From: Mycobacterium sp.
Lineage (GTDB): Bacteria > Actinomycetota > Actinomycetes > Mycobacteriales > Mycobacteriaceae
DNA length: 46,349 nucleotides
Reading direction: 5' to 3'
Assembly (NCBI GenBank): GCA_011620645.1
Contig: WOYS01000017.1
Coordinates: forward strand, 3,223-49,571
Of this stretch, positions 21,688-30,663 are shown piece by piece. Position numbers and translations under genes: made by a program. The notes below the pieces were generated by a model. That model saw only the letters and a program-made list of their open reading frames with translations, had not been told where the DNA came from and made no database searches. Positions within the stretch are counted from its first letter, which is position 1, and each line of letters begins with the position of its first letter.

Positions 21688-23097
21688 ATGGTGACGAGAC
21701 TGTCGGCGTCCGACGCGGCGTTCTATCACTTGGAGAACAGTGTGACCCCGATGTACGTCGGGTCGCTGTCCATCCTGCGCAAACCGCGCGCTGCGCTGAG
21801 CTACGAGTCGATAGTGGCCACCGTGGAGCAGCGGCTGCCGCAGATCCCGCGATATCGGCAGAAGGTCCGCGAGGTCAGCCTGGGGCTGGCCCGTCCGGTG
21901 TGGATCGACGACGGTGACTTCGACATCACATACCACGTCCGGCGATCGGCGCTGCCGTCGCCGGGAAGCGATGCGCAACTCCATGATCTGATCGCCCGGA
22001 TCGGATCCCGGCCGATGGACAAGACCCGGCCGTTGTGGGAGATGTACATCGTCGAAGGCCTGACCCGCAACCGGATCGCCATCTACACCAAATCCCACCA
22101 GGCGCTCGTCAACGGGATGTCCGCGCTGGAGATCGGGCACGTCATCGCCGACCGCACCCCGAAACCCCCGGCGTTCGGTGAGGACATCTGGATCCCGGCG
22201 CGTGAGCCCAGCGATTTCCAGCTGTTCGCCGGTGCGGTCGGGGAGTGGGTCACCCGCCCGACCGCTCAGCTGGCCGCCCTGCGCTCGACGGTGCGTGAGA
22301 TGGCCACCAATGCCGGCCCCCTCGTCGAGGCCGCCCGCCGCGTCGCCGATGTGGTTCGCACCGTCGCGCGCGGCACCGCCCCGAGCAGCCCACTGAACAC
22401 GACGGTGTCGCGCAACCGGCGGTTCGCCGTGGCCGCGCACCAGCTGGACGATTACCGGGCGTTGCGGGCGCGCTACGAGTGCGATGTCAACGATGTGGTG
22501 CTGGCGGTGGTGGCCGGCGCGCTGCGCAACTGGCTGCTCTCCCGCGGTGAGCCGGTGACCGCCACGTCGACGGTGCGGGCGATGGCGCCGAATTCGGTGT
22601 ACCCCGACGCCGAGATCGATTCCGCGGGACCGGGCCAGGCCATCAGCGAGGTCTCGCCGTTCCTCGTCGATCTCCCGATCGGGGAGGGAAACGCGGTGGT
22701 GAGGCTATCCCAGATCGCCCATACCACCGAATCACATTCCACTGCGGCCAGTTTGGTCGACGCCCGCTCCATCGTCACGCTGTCGGGGTTCGCCCCGCCG
22801 ACGCTGCACGCCATGGGCATCCGGGTGGCCACCAGTTTCTCGGCGCGCCAGTTCAACCTGTTGATCACCAATGTTCCGGGCGCGCAGAAGCAGATGTACG
22901 TCGCGGGCATCAAGTTGCTGGAGTCGTACGTGGTTCCGCCCCTGCTGGCGAATCAGGTACTGGCTATAGCGGTGACCTCCTATAACGGCATGTTGTACTT
23001 CGGCATCAACGCCGATCGCGACGCGATGAGCGATGTCGACGTGTTACCGGCGTTGTTGCGTGAATCCCTGGACGAATTGCTGGAATCCACGCGCTGA
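21688..23097 (+). CDS. WS/DGAT-family acyltransferase-like protein with altered active site
   Basis: The 469-residue protein has the fold of mycobacterial wax-ester synthase/diacylglycerol acyltransferases (Tgs family; cf. Rv3233c/Rv3234c, from memory). It starts VTRLSASDAAFYHLEN and contains RPLWEMYIVEGL and the C-terminal QFNLLITNVPGAQKQMYVAG. The catalytic motif HHxxxDG reads H137-Q-A-L-V-N-G143, so the second histidine (general base) and the aspartate are replaced by Gln and Asn. Acyltransferase activity by the usual mechanism is therefore uncertain. The ATG at 21688 follows a GGGGAGGGGAGG stretch; a GTG is the next codon. Divergent from the DUF6459 gene. Confidence 0.88.
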   Translation: MVTRLSASDAAFYHLENSVTPMYVGSLSILRKPRAALSYESIVATVEQRLPQIPRYRQKVREVSLGLARPVWIDDGDFDITYHVRRSALPSPGSDAQLHDLIARIGSRPMDKTRPLWEMYIVEGLTRNRIAIYTKSHQALVNGMSALEIGHVIADRTPKPPAFGEDIWIPAREPSDFQLFAGAVGEWVTRPTAQLAALRSTVREMATNAGPLVEAARRVADVVRTVARGTAPSSPLNTTVSRNRRFAVAAHQLDDYRALRARYECDVNDVVLAVVAGALRNWLLSRGEPVTATSTVRAMAPNSVYPDAEIDSAGPGQAISEVSPFLVDLPIGEGNAVVRLSQIAHTTESHSTAASLVDARSIVTLSGFAPPTLHAMGIRVATSFSARQFNLLITNVPGAQKQMYVAGIKLLESYVVPPLLANQVLAIAVTSYNGMLYFGINADRDAMSDVDVLPALLRESLDELLESTR

Positions 23098-23155
23098 CGG
23101 CCCGCCGTGCAGGTGCCCGGTGATCTCGGTGGAGAACGACTCCGACGCCGGCGGC

Positions 23156-23161
23156 TAACCT
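23156..23161 (+). promoter_or_regulatory. Probable -10 element of leaderless DUF6912 gene
   Basis: TAACCT ends 6 bases before the GTG at 23168, with no Shine-Dalgarno sequence between, suggesting a leaderless mRNA. Confidence 0.45.
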
Positions 23162-23167
23162 CGCTTG

Positions 23168-23674
23168 GTGCGTGTCTATATACCGGCGACTCTGGCGATG
23201 TTGCAGCAACTGGTGGCCGATCGGTTGATCCATGCTCGCAGCGGCACGGCGTTCGCCGTGACGCCGACGCTGCGTGAGTCCTACGCCGAGGGCGATGACG
23301 ACGAGCTGGCCGAGGTGGCCCTGCGTGAGGCGGCACTGGCCTCGCTGCGTCTGCTTGCCGGCCAGGGCGAGACCGGTCTGCCGCCGCGGCGTGCGGTGCT
23401 GGTCGCTGATATCGGCGCGGGAATCGAGGCCACCATCCGTCCGGATCTGGATGACGCGGTGGTGCGGCTGTCGGGGCCGGTGGCCCTCGACGATGTCATC
23501 GCCGCCTACGTCGACAACGCCGCTGCGGAGGCCGCGGTTCTGGTCGCCGTCGATCTGGTCGACGACGCCGATCTGGGAGACGAGGACGCCGAACTGGCCG
23601 TCGGCGATGCCCAGGACCATGATCTTGCGTGGTACGCCCCACAGGAGCTGCCGTTCCTGCTCGATCTACTGTGA
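23168..23674 (+). CDS. DUF6912-like conserved protein (Rv3231c-like)
   Basis: This 168-residue, strongly acidic protein of unknown function is found next to the desaturase operon in mycobacteria (Rv3231c, from memory). It starts MRVYIPATLAMLQQLVADRL, then has a conserved helix AEVALREAALASLRLLA and ends DLAWYAPQELPFLLDLL. There is no signal peptide or membrane segment. The GTG at 23168 sits 6 bases after TAACCT. It is 66 bp upstream of the ferredoxin reductase gene, but a separate operator lies between them, so it is probably transcribed independently. Confidence 0.8.
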   Translation: MRVYIPATLAMLQQLVADRLIHARSGTAFAVTPTLRESYAEGDDDELAEVALREAALASLRLLAGQGETGLPPRRAVLVADIGAGIEATIRPDLDDAVVRLSGPVALDDVIAAYVDNAAAEAAVLVAVDLVDDADLGDEDAELAVGDAQDHDLAWYAPQELPFLLDLL

Positions 23675-23721
23675 CGGATATCGCTTCCGGCCAGGCTCAA
23701 AGCCGGGTACGCATGCGTAAG

Positions 23722-23737
23722 TTACGGTACCGTAGGT
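23722..23737. promoter_or_regulatory. Palindromic operator before the DesA3 reductase gene
   Basis: TTACGGTACCGTAGGT contains the perfect 12-bp palindrome TACGGTACCGTA (23723-23734). It ends only 4 bases before the GTG at 23741. The TACGGT half could double as the -10 element, which would give an almost leaderless transcript blocked by a bound repressor. Related sites precede desA3. Confidence 0.72.
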
Positions 23738-23740
23738 CGC

Positions 23741-24895
23741 GTGGCCAAGAGTGAAATCAAGGTCTCGGCCAAAGTAGCCGAGACGGTGCGTCCGAAGATT
23801 GCGGGCGCAGACCGCCACCGTGGATGGCACGCACTGCGCACCATCGCCGGCCGGTTCACCACCCCGCTGCTGCCCGACGATTACCTCAAGTTGGCCAACC
23901 CGTTGTGGTCGGCACGTGAATTGCGCGGTCGCGTCATCGAAGTGCGGCGCGAGACCGAGGCCTCGGCGACCCTGGTGATCAAGCCGGGCTGGGGCTTCTC
24001 GCTGGACTACGAGCCCGGCCAGTACGTCGGCATCGGTCTGCTGGTCGACGGGCGCTGGCGCTGGCGCTCCTACTCACTGACCTCGACTCCGGTGCGCGGC
24101 GGGGTGGACAAGCGTGGCGCGCGCACCATCACCATCACCGTGAAGGCGATGCCGGAGGGCTTCCTGTCGACCCACCTGGTCGGCGGCGTGGAACCCGGCA
24201 CGATCGTGCGTCTGGCGGCACCGCAGGGCAACTTCGTGATGCCCGATCCCGCGCCCGCTTCGGTGCTGTTTCTGACCGCCGGGTCGGGGATCACCCCAGT
24301 CATGTCGATGCTGCGCACCCTGCAGCGCCACGACCAGATCACCGACATCGTGCATGTGCATTCGGCGCCGACCGCGTCCGACGTCATGTTCGCCGGCGAG
24401 TTGACCGCCCTGCACGACGTACACCCCGGCTACCGGATGGAGTTGCGCACCACGCGCACCCAGGGACGCCTGGACCTGGATCGTCTCGGTGAGGTGGTTC
24501 CCGACTGGCGTGACCGCCAGGCCTGGGCATGTGGCCCGGAGGCGATGCTCAACGACGCCGAGCGGGTCTGGGCGGAGGCGGGTATCCCCACGCATCTTCA
24601 TCTGGAGCGTTTCGCGGTCACCCGTGCCGCACCGCATGGCACCGGTGGCACCGTCACGTTCGAGCGCAGCGGCAAGAGTGTGGCGGCCGATGCCGCGACG
24701 TCGCTGATGGAAGCCGGCGAGGGCGCCGGTATCCAGATGCCGTTCGGGTGCCGGATGGGCATCTGTCAATCGTGTGTTGTGGGTCTGGTCGAGGGGCATG
24801 TGCGCGATCTCCGCACCGGGGTGGAACACGAGCCGGGAACCCGGGTGCAGACCTGTGTCTCGGCGGCTTCCGGCGACTGCGTACTGGACGCCTAG
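23741..24895 (+). CDS. Ferredoxin-NADP reductase-type electron donor for DesA3 (Rv3230c-like)
   Basis: This 384-residue oxidoreductase supplies electrons from NADPH to the acyl desaturase DesA3 (Rv3230c in M. tuberculosis, from memory). The FAD-binding domain has the RSYSL motif, the NAD(P) domain has [14 protein letters not shown] and [10 protein letters not shown], and the C-terminal plant-type [2Fe-2S] domain has C337, C342, C345 and C372 (CRMGICQSC and QTC). The GTG start lies directly after a 12-bp palindrome. desA3 follows after 68 bp with its own pair of operators, so the two genes are probably co-regulated. Confidence 0.93.
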   Translation: MAKSEIKVSAKVAETVRPKIAGADRHRGWHALRTIAGRFTTPLLPDDYLKLANPLWSARELRGRVIEVRRETEASATLVIKPGWGFSLDYEPGQYVGIGLLVDGRWRWRSYSLTSTPVRGGVDKRGARTITITVKAMPEGFLSTHLVGGVEPGTIVRLAAPQGNFVMPDPAPASVLFLTAGSGITPVMSMLRTLQRHDQITDIVHVHSAPTASDVMFAGELTALHDVHPGYRMELRTTRTQGRLDLDRLGEVVPDWRDRQAWACGPEAMLNDAERVWAEAGIPTHLHLERFAVTRAAPHGTGGTVTFERSGKSVAADAATSLMEAGEGAGIQMPFGCRMGICQSCVVGLVEGHVRDLRTGVEHEPGTRVQTCVSAASGDCVLDA

Positions 24896-24908
24896 CCTTT
24901 ACTGACAG

Positions 24909-24945
24909 GTAACCTACGGTGGCGTAGGTTACGCTATCGTAGTAA
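24909..24945. promoter_or_regulatory. Double operator upstream of desA3
   Basis: The first site is a perfect inverted repeat with 10-bp arms, GTAACCTACG-N4-CGTAGGTTAC (24909-24932). The second, TACGCTATCGTA (24930-24941), is an imperfect palindrome overlapping the end of the first, centred about 15 bp away. Both share the TACG-N4-CGTA core with the site at 23723-23734. Two overlapping dimer sites are typical of TetR-family repressors. The Shine-Dalgarno sequence AAGGAGG follows before the GTG at 24964. Confidence 0.75.
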
Positions 24946-24963
24946 GGGAAGGAGGGCCGATAG

Positions 24964-26211
24964 GTGGCTATTACCGACGTAGCGGCGTTCACGCATCTGA
25001 CCGATGCGGATATCGAAACGCTGGGTGCAGAGCTGGATGCGATCCGTCAGGACATCGAGGATTCCCGGGGCGCGAACGATGCGCGATACATCCGTCGGGC
25101 GATTGCCGGCCAGCGTGCGCTGGAGATCGTCGGACGCCTGTTACTTGCCGGCAGCTCCAAGCGAGCCTTCTGGTGGGCGGGCGCCTCGACCTTGGGCGTG
25201 GCCAAGATCATCGAGAACATGGAGATCGGCCACAACGTCATGCACGGCCAGTGGGACTGGATGAACGATCCCGAGATTCACTCCTCGACGTGGGAGTGGG
25301 ACATGGCCGGAGCATCCAGGCACTGGCGCTTCACTCACAACTTCATGCACCACAAGTACACCAACATCCTGGGTATGGACGACGATGTGGGCTACGGCGT
25401 CATCCGCGTCACCCGCGATGCCCGGTGGAAACCGTTCAACCTGTCGAATCTGATCTTCAACACGCTGCTGGCTGCCCTGTTCGAATGGGGTGTCGGGTTG
25501 CAGCACCTGGAACTCGGGAAGATCTTCAAGGGCCGTGACGACCGCGCGGCGACCATCGAGCGGGCCAAAGAGTTCGGCGTGAAGGCCGGTCAGCAGGTGG
25601 CCAAGGATTATGTGGTGTGGCCCGTGCTGACGGCGCTGTCACCGGGAGCCACCTACAAGTCCACGATGAAGGCGAACATCGTCGCCAACATCATCCGCAA
25701 CGTCTGGGCCAACGCCGTCATCTTCTGCGGCCATTTCCCCGACGGCGCAGAGAAATTCACCAAGACCGATATGGTCGGCGAGACCAGGGGTGAGTGGTAC
25801 CTGCGGCAGCTGCTGGGCAGCGCCAATTTCGAGAACGGCCCGGTGCTGCGCTTCATGAGCGGCAACCTGTGCTACCAGATCGAGCATCACCTGTACCCGG
25901 ACCTGCCCAGCAACCGGCTCTATGAGATCTCGATCAAGGTGCGGGCGCTGTGCGACAAGTACGACCTGCCCTACACCACCGGGAACTTCCTGGTGCAGTA
26001 CGGCAAGACGTGGCGCACCATCGCCAAGCTGTCGTTGCCGGACAAGTTCCTCAAGGACACCCGTGACAACGCGCCCGAAACCTGCAGCGAGCGGATGTTC
26101 GACGAGTTGGAAGGGTTCGGTGTCGCCGATCCGGCCACCGGCAAGCGCCGCGGCCTGAAGACCGCGATCGCGACCGTCCGCGGTTGGCGTCGGGGCAAGG
26201 TCGTCGCATAG
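24964..26211 (+). CDS. desA3: DesA3, membrane acyl-CoA desaturase
   Basis: DesA3 is a membrane di-iron desaturase converting stearoyl-CoA to oleoyl-CoA in mycobacteria. The 415-residue protein has the three histidine boxes that hold the iron pair: H90-NVMH, H125-NFMHH and Q305-IEHH. Hydrophobic stretches lie around residues 56-80 and in the middle of the protein. The GTG at 24964 follows a strong AAGGAGG. The adjacent reductase provides electrons, and shared palindromes point to common control, plausibly by a fatty-acyl-responsive TetR repressor (inference). The encoding DNA is intact. Confidence 0.95.
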   Translation: MAITDVAAFTHLTDADIETLGAELDAIRQDIEDSRGANDARYIRRAIAGQRALEIVGRLLLAGSSKRAFWWAGASTLGVAKIIENMEIGHNVMHGQWDWMNDPEIHSSTWEWDMAGASRHWRFTHNFMHHKYTNILGMDDDVGYGVIRVTRDARWKPFNLSNLIFNTLLAALFEWGVGLQHLELGKIFKGRDDRAATIERAKEFGVKAGQQVAKDYVVWPVLTALSPGATYKSTMKANIVANIIRNVWANAVIFCGHFPDGAEKFTKTDMVGETRGEWYLRQLLGSANFENGPVLRFMSGNLCYQIEHHLYPDLPSNRLYEISIKVRALCDKYDLPYTTGNFLVQYGKTWRTIAKLSLPDKFLKDTRDNAPETCSERMFDELEGFGVADPATGKRRGLKTAIATVRGWRRGKVVA

Positions 26212-26223
26212 CGAACCACCCTT

Positions 26224-26266
26224 ACCGCGAGTGTGCATGTCTGGTCCAGGCACGCACCCTCGCGGT
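26224..26266. terminator. Hairpin between convergent desA3 and rsgA
   Basis: ACCGCGAG and CTCGCGGT form an 8-bp stem, extended internally by TGTGC/GCACGCA pairing, around a loop of about 15 bases. It lies between the two convergent stop codons and may end transcription on both strands. No clear T-tract is present. Confidence 0.55.
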
Positions 26267-26295
26267 TCGGCGTTTGCGCATGATCGCCGTCGGCG

Positions 26296-27282
26296 TCAGT
26301 AACCCGACTCCGCCAGCGTCGCCAGCAGGAGCCGTGCCGCCGCGACTCGTGCGGCGGCGGGCCCGGTCAGCGTGTCCAGCGCGCATTCCGGATCGGCCGG
26401 CGGGCCCATGTGCCCGCAGCCCCGGGGGCAGTCGTCCGCCGCCTCGGCCAGATCCGAGAAGGCCTGCACCACATCGTCGGGTTGTACGTGGGCCAGGCCG
26501 AACGAGCGGATGCCGGGAGTGTCGATCACCCAGCCCGATTCGCGCAGTGGCAACGCTATCGACTGCGTCGAGGTGTGCCTGCCCTTGCCCACTCCGGTGA
26601 CCGATCCGGTGGCCCGTTCCGCCTCGGGCACAAGACGATTCACCAAGGTGGACTTGCCCACCCCGGAATGCCCCAATAGGACGGTCACTTTCCCGTCCAG
26701 CAGCGGGGCCACCACGTCGAGCGGATCGTCGCGTCCCGCCGTCACGATCCGAAGATCCAGATCGGCGAACTGCGCCGCGAACGGCTCCGGCGCTGCAAGA
26801 TCGGATTTCGTCAGGCAGAGGATCGGCGAGAGACCGCCGGTATAGGCGGCGATGAGCGCGCGCTCCACGAAGCCGGTGCGCGGTGGCGGGTCGGCCAGCG
26901 CCACGACGATCAGCAGCTGATCGGCGTTGGCGACCACCACCCGTTCGGTCGGGTCGGTGTCATCGGCGGTGCGGCGCAACACCGTACGGCGATCACCGCG
27001 CCGCACGATGCGGGCCAGGGTATCGGGTAGGCCGGACAGGTCGCCGACGATGCTGACCTCATCGCCGACCACGATCGGTGTGCGGCCCAGCTCCCGGGCG
27101 CGCATCGCGGTCACGTTCCGATCGGGGTCACCACCCAGGGCGCAGCCCCACCGGCCGCGGTCGACGGTGACGACCATCGCCTCGGCGGCGTCGGCATGGT
27201 CTGGCCGGGTCTTGGTGCGCGGCTTGGAGCCCCGACCTGGGCGTACCCGGACATCGGACTCGTCGTACTCGCGGGCTTTCAC
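26296..27282 (-). CDS. rsgA: RsgA, ribosome small-subunit-dependent GTPase
   Basis: RsgA is a circularly permuted GTPase that helps mature the 30S subunit. The 328-residue protein shows the permuted motif order G4 (CLTKSDLA), G1 ([16 protein letters not shown]) and G3 ([11 protein letters not shown]), with an N-terminal OB-like domain. The C-terminal zinc knuckle contains CPRGCGH and a later cysteine (DPEC). The GTG start overlaps the aroA stop by 4 bp (GTGA), so it is coupled to aroA. The frame is open further upstream inside aroA, but the family N-terminus ([19 protein letters not shown]) supports 27282. Confidence 0.93.
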   Translation of the reverse strand: MKAREYDESDVRVRPGRGSKPRTKTRPDHADAAEAMVVTVDRGRWGCALGGDPDRNVTAMRARELGRTPIVVGDEVSIVGDLSGLPDTLARIVRRGDRRTVLRRTADDTDPTERVVVANADQLLIVVALADPPPRTGFVERALIAAYTGGLSPILCLTKSDLAAPEPFAAQFADLDLRIVTAGRDDPLDVVAPLLDGKVTVLLGHSGVGKSTLVNRLVPEAERATGSVTGVGKGRHTSTQSIALPLRESGWVIDTPGIRSFGLAHVQPDDVVQAFSDLAEAADDCPRGCGHMGPPADPECALDTLTGPAAARVAAARLLLATLAESGY

Positions 27283-28577
27283 ATCGGTTGGGACCTGGCG
27301 GTATCCGAGGCCAGCATGGCCGCCCACATACCGGGGAAGTCCGGAAGTGTCTTGGCGGTAGTCGCAATGTCCTCGACCTCCACGCCCGGCACCCGCAGGC
27401 CGACGATAGCGCCCGCGGTGGCCATCCGATGATCGGCGTACGACCGCCACACACCACCGTGCAGTGGCGTCGCGGTGATCTGCAGACCGTCCGGTGTCTC
27501 GGCGCACCGCCCGCCTAGTCCGTTGATCTCGGCGCTCAGTGCGGCCAGTCGATCCGTCTCATGACCGCGCAGGTGGGCGATACCGCGCAGGGTGGACACC
27601 GACCCGGTGGCGGCGAGGGTGGCCAGTGCCGCCACCGCGGGCGCCAGTTCGCCGATATCGTGCAGGTCGATGTCGATGCCGCCGTAGCTCGGTGCACCCT
27701 GAACCCGCAGATTCGAATCAGTCAGCTCGGCAACGATATTCACCCGCGCCAGCAGATCCAGGATCGCGCCGGAGGCCTGGATGCTGGCGGCGGGCCAGCG
27801 GCTGATCCGCAGCGTGCCGGCGGTGACTGCGGCGGCAGCCAGGAACGGCACCGCGTTCGACAGATCCGGTTCGATGTCCCAGTGCCGGGCCGCGACGGCA
27901 CCCGGGGCGATCTGCCACCGGTTGGGTTGGCCGTCATCGACGGTGACGCCGGCCGAACGCAGCATCGACACCGTCATCGAGATGTGCGGAGCCGAGGGTA
28001 CCGACTCGCCGGTGTGCACGACCGTCAGCCCGTTGTCGAAGGTGGCCCCGGCCAGCAGCAGCCCTGAGACGAACTGCGATGACGCCGACGCGTCGATGTG
28101 CACCTCACCACCGGCCACCGAACCCTGCCCGCGCACCTCGAATGGCAGCCCGTCCCCGTCGATTTGCACCCCAAGCCCGCGCAGCGCATCGAGAAGTGGC
28201 GCGATCGGACGGGCCCGTGCCTGCTCGTCCCCGTCGAAGATGACGGTCTCGGTGCTCAGTGCGGCGACGGCGGGTAGAAACCGCAACACCGTGCCGGCCA
28301 ACCCGCAATCGATGCGGCTGCCGGGCGCGGGGGTGATGGCCCCGCTGACGGTCAGTTCGGCGTCCTCGCCGTCCACCGCGGCGCCCAGGGTCTGCACGGC
28401 GCCGATCATCAGGTCGGTATCGCGGCTGCGCAGCGCCCCGCTGATCGTCGAGGTCCCCCCGCCCCGGGTGCCCAGCGCCGCCAGCACCAACGCCCGGTTG
28501 GTCAGCGACTTCGAGCCGGGTACCGCAACCGTGGCGTTCACGGGGGCGGTCGCCGAGGGTGCCGGCCAGTTGCTCAC
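27279..28577 (-). CDS. aroA: AroA, 3-phosphoshikimate 1-carboxyvinyltransferase (EPSP synthase)
   Basis: AroA joins phosphoenolpyruvate and shikimate-3-phosphate to form EPSP, the penultimate step to chorismate. The 432-residue protein has [16 protein letters not shown] at the N-terminus, the [12 protein letters not shown] segment, [25 protein letters not shown] and [11 protein letters not shown]. The GTG at 28577 is favoured because it starts just before the conserved domain and leaves a 19-bp gap to the divergent SRAP gene. It is followed by coupled rsgA. Chorismate made here feeds EntC, encoded further downstream in this window. Confidence 0.95.
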   Translation of the reverse strand: MSNWPAPSATAPVNATVAVPGSKSLTNRALVLAALGTRGGGTSTISGALRSRDTDLMIGAVQTLGAAVDGEDAELTVSGAITPAPGSRIDCGLAGTVLRFLPAVAALSTETVIFDGDEQARARPIAPLLDALRGLGVQIDGDGLPFEVRGQGSVAGGEVHIDASASSQFVSGLLLAGATFDNGLTVVHTGESVPSAPHISMTVSMLRSAGVTVDDGQPNRWQIAPGAVAARHWDIEPDLSNAVPFLAAAAVTAGTLRISRWPAASIQASGAILDLLARVNIVAELTDSNLRVQGAPSYGGIDIDLHDIGELAPAVAALATLAATGSVSTLRGIAHLRGHETDRLAALSAEINGLGGRCAETPDGLQITATPLHGGVWRSYADHRMATAGAIVGLRVPGVEVEDIATTAKTLPDFPGMWAAMLASDTARSQPM

Positions 28578-28583
28578 AGCCTC

Positions 28584-28589
28584 TATCCT
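28584..28589 (+). promoter_or_regulatory. Probable -10 element of leaderless SRAP gene
   Basis: TATCCT lies 7 bases before the ATG at 28597 in the 19-bp gap between divergent aroA and the SRAP gene. That spacing implies a leaderless transcript. Confidence 0.45.
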
Positions 28590-28596
28590 GCCTGGT

Positions 28597-29445
28597 ATGT
28601 GTGGGCGATTTGCGGCGACCACCGACCCGGCGTTGTTGGCGGAGAAGATCAAGGCGCTCGACGAGACCGTCAACGACTCTGCGGGCAAGTCCGATGAGGT
28701 CAAAGGCAAGGGTGGAGCCAACTACAACGTGGCGCCGACCACCACCATCAGCGCCGTGGTCAAGCGGCATCACTCTTCCCCGTCGCTTCGCTCGCCCCGG
28801 GCCGAACCCGATGACGAGTCGACCCGCCGCATCCGTTCGATGCGCTGGGGGCTGATCCCGCCGTGGGCCAAGACCGGCGAGGACGGCGGCCCCGACACCA
28901 AGAAGGGCCCACTGCTGATCAATGCGCGCTCGGAGACGCTGACCACCTCGCCGGTGTTCCGTGGTTCGGCCAGGGGCAAACGCTGCCTGATCCCGATGGA
29001 CGGCTGGTACGAGTGGAAGCCCGGCACCGGCACAGCCAAGAAGTCGGCGAAGACTCCCTACTACATGTACGCCGCCGACGGCGAGCCGCTGTTCATGGCC
29101 GGCCTGTGGTCGACGTGGCGGCCCAAAGACGCACCGAAGGACATTGCGCCACCGAAGGACATTGCGCCACTGAAGGACAGTGTGCCACTGTTGAGTTGCA
29201 CCATCATCACCACCGATTCGGCGGCACAGCTGGCCGATATCCACGACCGGATGCCGTTGACCATCAGCGCGTCCGACTGGGACCGCTGGCTGGACCCCGA
29301 CGCGCCGATCGACGAGGGCCTGCTGCGCGGGCACGGCGATCTGGATCGCATCGCGATCCGCGAGGTGTCGCGGCTGGTCAACAGCGTCCGCAACAACGGC
29401 CCGGAACTGATCGAGGCAGCCGCACATGGGGAAGGGCTCTTTTGA
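28597..29445 (+). CDS. SRAP-domain DNA-protein crosslink sensor (YedK/HMCES family)
   Basis: SRAP proteins form a stable thiazolidine link with abasic sites in single-stranded DNA and protect them during replication. Cys2 (MCGRF), the catalytic nucleophile after Met removal, is present. Other signatures are [41 protein letters not shown] and the HDRMP histidine motif. The 282-residue length is somewhat above the usual 220-250. An insertion of PKDIAP repeats from an 18-bp DNA repeat (29134-29187) and a long loop after the NVAPTT motif account for part of it. The gene is divergent from aroA with 19 bp between starts. Confidence 0.93.
   Translation: MCGRFAATTDPALLAEKIKALDETVNDSAGKSDEVKGKGGANYNVAPTTTISAVVKRHHSSPSLRSPRAEPDDESTRRIRSMRWGLIPPWAKTGEDGGPDTKKGPLLINARSETLTTSPVFRGSARGKRCLIPMDGWYEWKPGTGTAKKSAKTPYYMYAADGEPLFMAGLWSTWRPKDAPKDIAPPKDIAPLKDSVPLLSCTIITTDSAAQLADIHDRMPLTISASDWDRWLDPDAPIDEGLLRGHGDLDRIAIREVSRLVNSVRNNGPELIEAAAHGEGLF
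29134..29187 (+). repeat. 18-bp in-frame tandem repeat in the SRAP gene
   Basis: CCGAAGGACATTGCGCCA occurs twice perfectly, with a third diverged copy, encoding [12 protein letters not shown] and LKDSVP. It sits between two conserved blocks, probably in a surface loop. Confidence 0.92.
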
Positions 29446-29719
29446 CCCTCGGCCCGGTGGTGCTCGACGCCCTGGGCACCGGCCTGCGTGCGGGCAGATC
29501 CTCGAAGAGATCACCGGCGCTGACGAACTCGTCATCGGCACGGAGGTGGAGGCGTTCTTCGCCCGCCGCACCTACCTTCGCGACACCGGTGACGAGGCGC
29601 TGCTGGGCGCGCTCATCGCACTGCCGGCCGCTCACCACGGGGTGGATGCCCTGGCCGAGGCGGTGTTGCCGGAGGTCCGCACGGCGATCGGGTGCGGGAT
29701 TTTGTACCAGGCGCAGTGA
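29426..29719 (+). CDS. Unrecognised short ORF, possibly a gene remnant
   Basis: This 97-codon frame overlaps the SRAP stop by 20 bp. The first 20 or so codons look like out-of-frame sequence (PRPGGARRPGHRPACG). The rest looks like real protein, with ILEEITGADELVIGTEVEAF and a helical C-terminus ending GCGILYQAQ. The alternative frame over 29,441-29,495 reads [18 protein letters not shown], which joined by a frameshift near 29,495 would make a more natural protein. It may be a frameshifted or truncated gene. No family was recognised. Confidence 0.35.
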   Translation: MGKGSFDPRPGGARRPGHRPACGQILEEITGADELVIGTEVEAFFARRTYLRDTGDEALLGALIALPAAHHGVDALAEAVLPEVRTAIGCGILYQAQ

Positions 29720-29726
29720 TCCCGGC

Positions 29727-30491
29727 TCAGCGGCGTCGCGCCGCAACCACTGAGTAGGAGGCGTCGAAGGCGACCCCGTCGGCTGTTGAGTGCGCACTCA
29801 GGGCGGCGGTGAACGCGTCCACCAGCCGGGCACGCGTGGCCTCGTCCAGTTGCGCCAGCGCCTCGACGTGCATCGGCGATTCGGCGGTGATGAACCGCAC
29901 CGCGTCATCGAGTGAATCGAATCGCCATGTGAGGCTGTCGTTCTCGATGAAGATTTCGTCGAAATCGTCGGACAGCCGGCTGGTGATGATGTCGGCTTCG
30001 CCCCACTGATCGGGTGTGTAGCCAGCTGCCGGGCGCGGGCCGAGAACCTCGACGATGGGGTCGAAGAACGGATTCTCGGTGTCGCGCACCCAGGTGGAGA
30101 ACCCGAGAAAGCCGCCCGGCCGCAGCAGCCGCGCGATCTCGGCGACCTGACTGACCGGCTCGACGAAGATGATGCCCATGTTCGACAGCACGACGTCGAA
30201 ACCCTGGTCGGGCAGCCCGGTGGCCGACGCGTCGGCGGCCACCCACCGCACCGCGTCACCGCCGGGTTTGTCCGCGGCGATGGCCAGCAATTCGGGGGTG
30301 AAGTCGACGCCGGTCACCTCGGCTCCGGCCGCAGCGGCCGCCAGCGCGGCGTTCCCGGTACCGCAGGCCAGATCGGCGAGCGCGATACCGTCGAGCGGGC
30401 GCAGCCGGTCCACGATCTCGACCAACTGGGTGGCGATCGGGGCGATGCGTTGCGCGACGGCCTCATACCGTCCTGCGGACCAGATTGACAC
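29727..30491 (-). CDS. Class I SAM-dependent methyltransferase
   Basis: This 254-residue cytosolic methyltransferase has the Rossmann-fold SAM-binding motif LADLACGTGNAALAAAAAGA. It also has the acidic motif II region TGVDFTPELLAIA, DVVLSNMGIIFVEP, and the post-motif III segment LRPGGFLGFSTW. The pattern resembles UbiE/COQ5-like small-molecule methyltransferases; the substrate is unknown. The GTG at 30491 lies 6 bases downstream of a TAGGCT -10 element on the minus strand (plus 30498-30503), so the mRNA is probably leaderless. A degraded YbaK-like gene lies immediately upstream. Confidence 0.88.
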   Translation of the reverse strand: MSIWSAGRYEAVAQRIAPIATQLVEIVDRLRPLDGIALADLACGTGNAALAAAAAGAEVTGVDFTPELLAIAADKPGGDAVRWVAADASATGLPDQGFDVVLSNMGIIFVEPVSQVAEIARLLRPGGFLGFSTWVRDTENPFFDPIVEVLGPRPAAGYTPDQWGEADIITSRLSDDFDEIFIENDSLTWRFDSLDDAVRFITAESPMHVEALAQLDEATRARLVDAFTAALSAHSTADGVAFDASYSVVAARRR

Positions 30492-30500
30492 GCCGCCAGC

Positions 30501-30638
30501 CTAGGCCACGATGGCGGGGTGACCGCTCTGTCCGTCACCGAAAGACTCCGCGCGCGGGCTGTGTTGATGGCGCAGGATCTCGTGGGCCGCGCCGTCGGCG
30601 AGCAGGGCCGCGATCGTCGGGGTCGCTGCACGTGTCAC
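30501..30638 (-). pseudogene. N-terminal fragment of a YbaK/EbsC-type aminoacyl-tRNA deacylase
   Basis: Read on the minus strand from GTG 30638, the 45 codons begin TRAATPTIAALLADGAAHEI and continue to RAESFGDG before losing similarity and stopping at a TAG. This matches the N-terminus of YbaK-type Cys-tRNA(Pro) deacylases, which are normally about 155 residues. The catalytic core is gone. In M. tuberculosis a split YbaK-like gene (Rv3224A/B, from memory) lies at the same place. This looks like a deletion whose junction abuts the methyltransferase promoter. Confidence 0.55.
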
Positions 30639-30663
30639 CAGGTCAGCCTAGTTCTGGGCGGTC

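Noticed and set aside
27781..28596. Plus-strand frame fused in front of the SRAP gene
   Set aside because: It is antisense to aroA; the SRAP protein requires Cys at position 2, which fixes the start at 28597.
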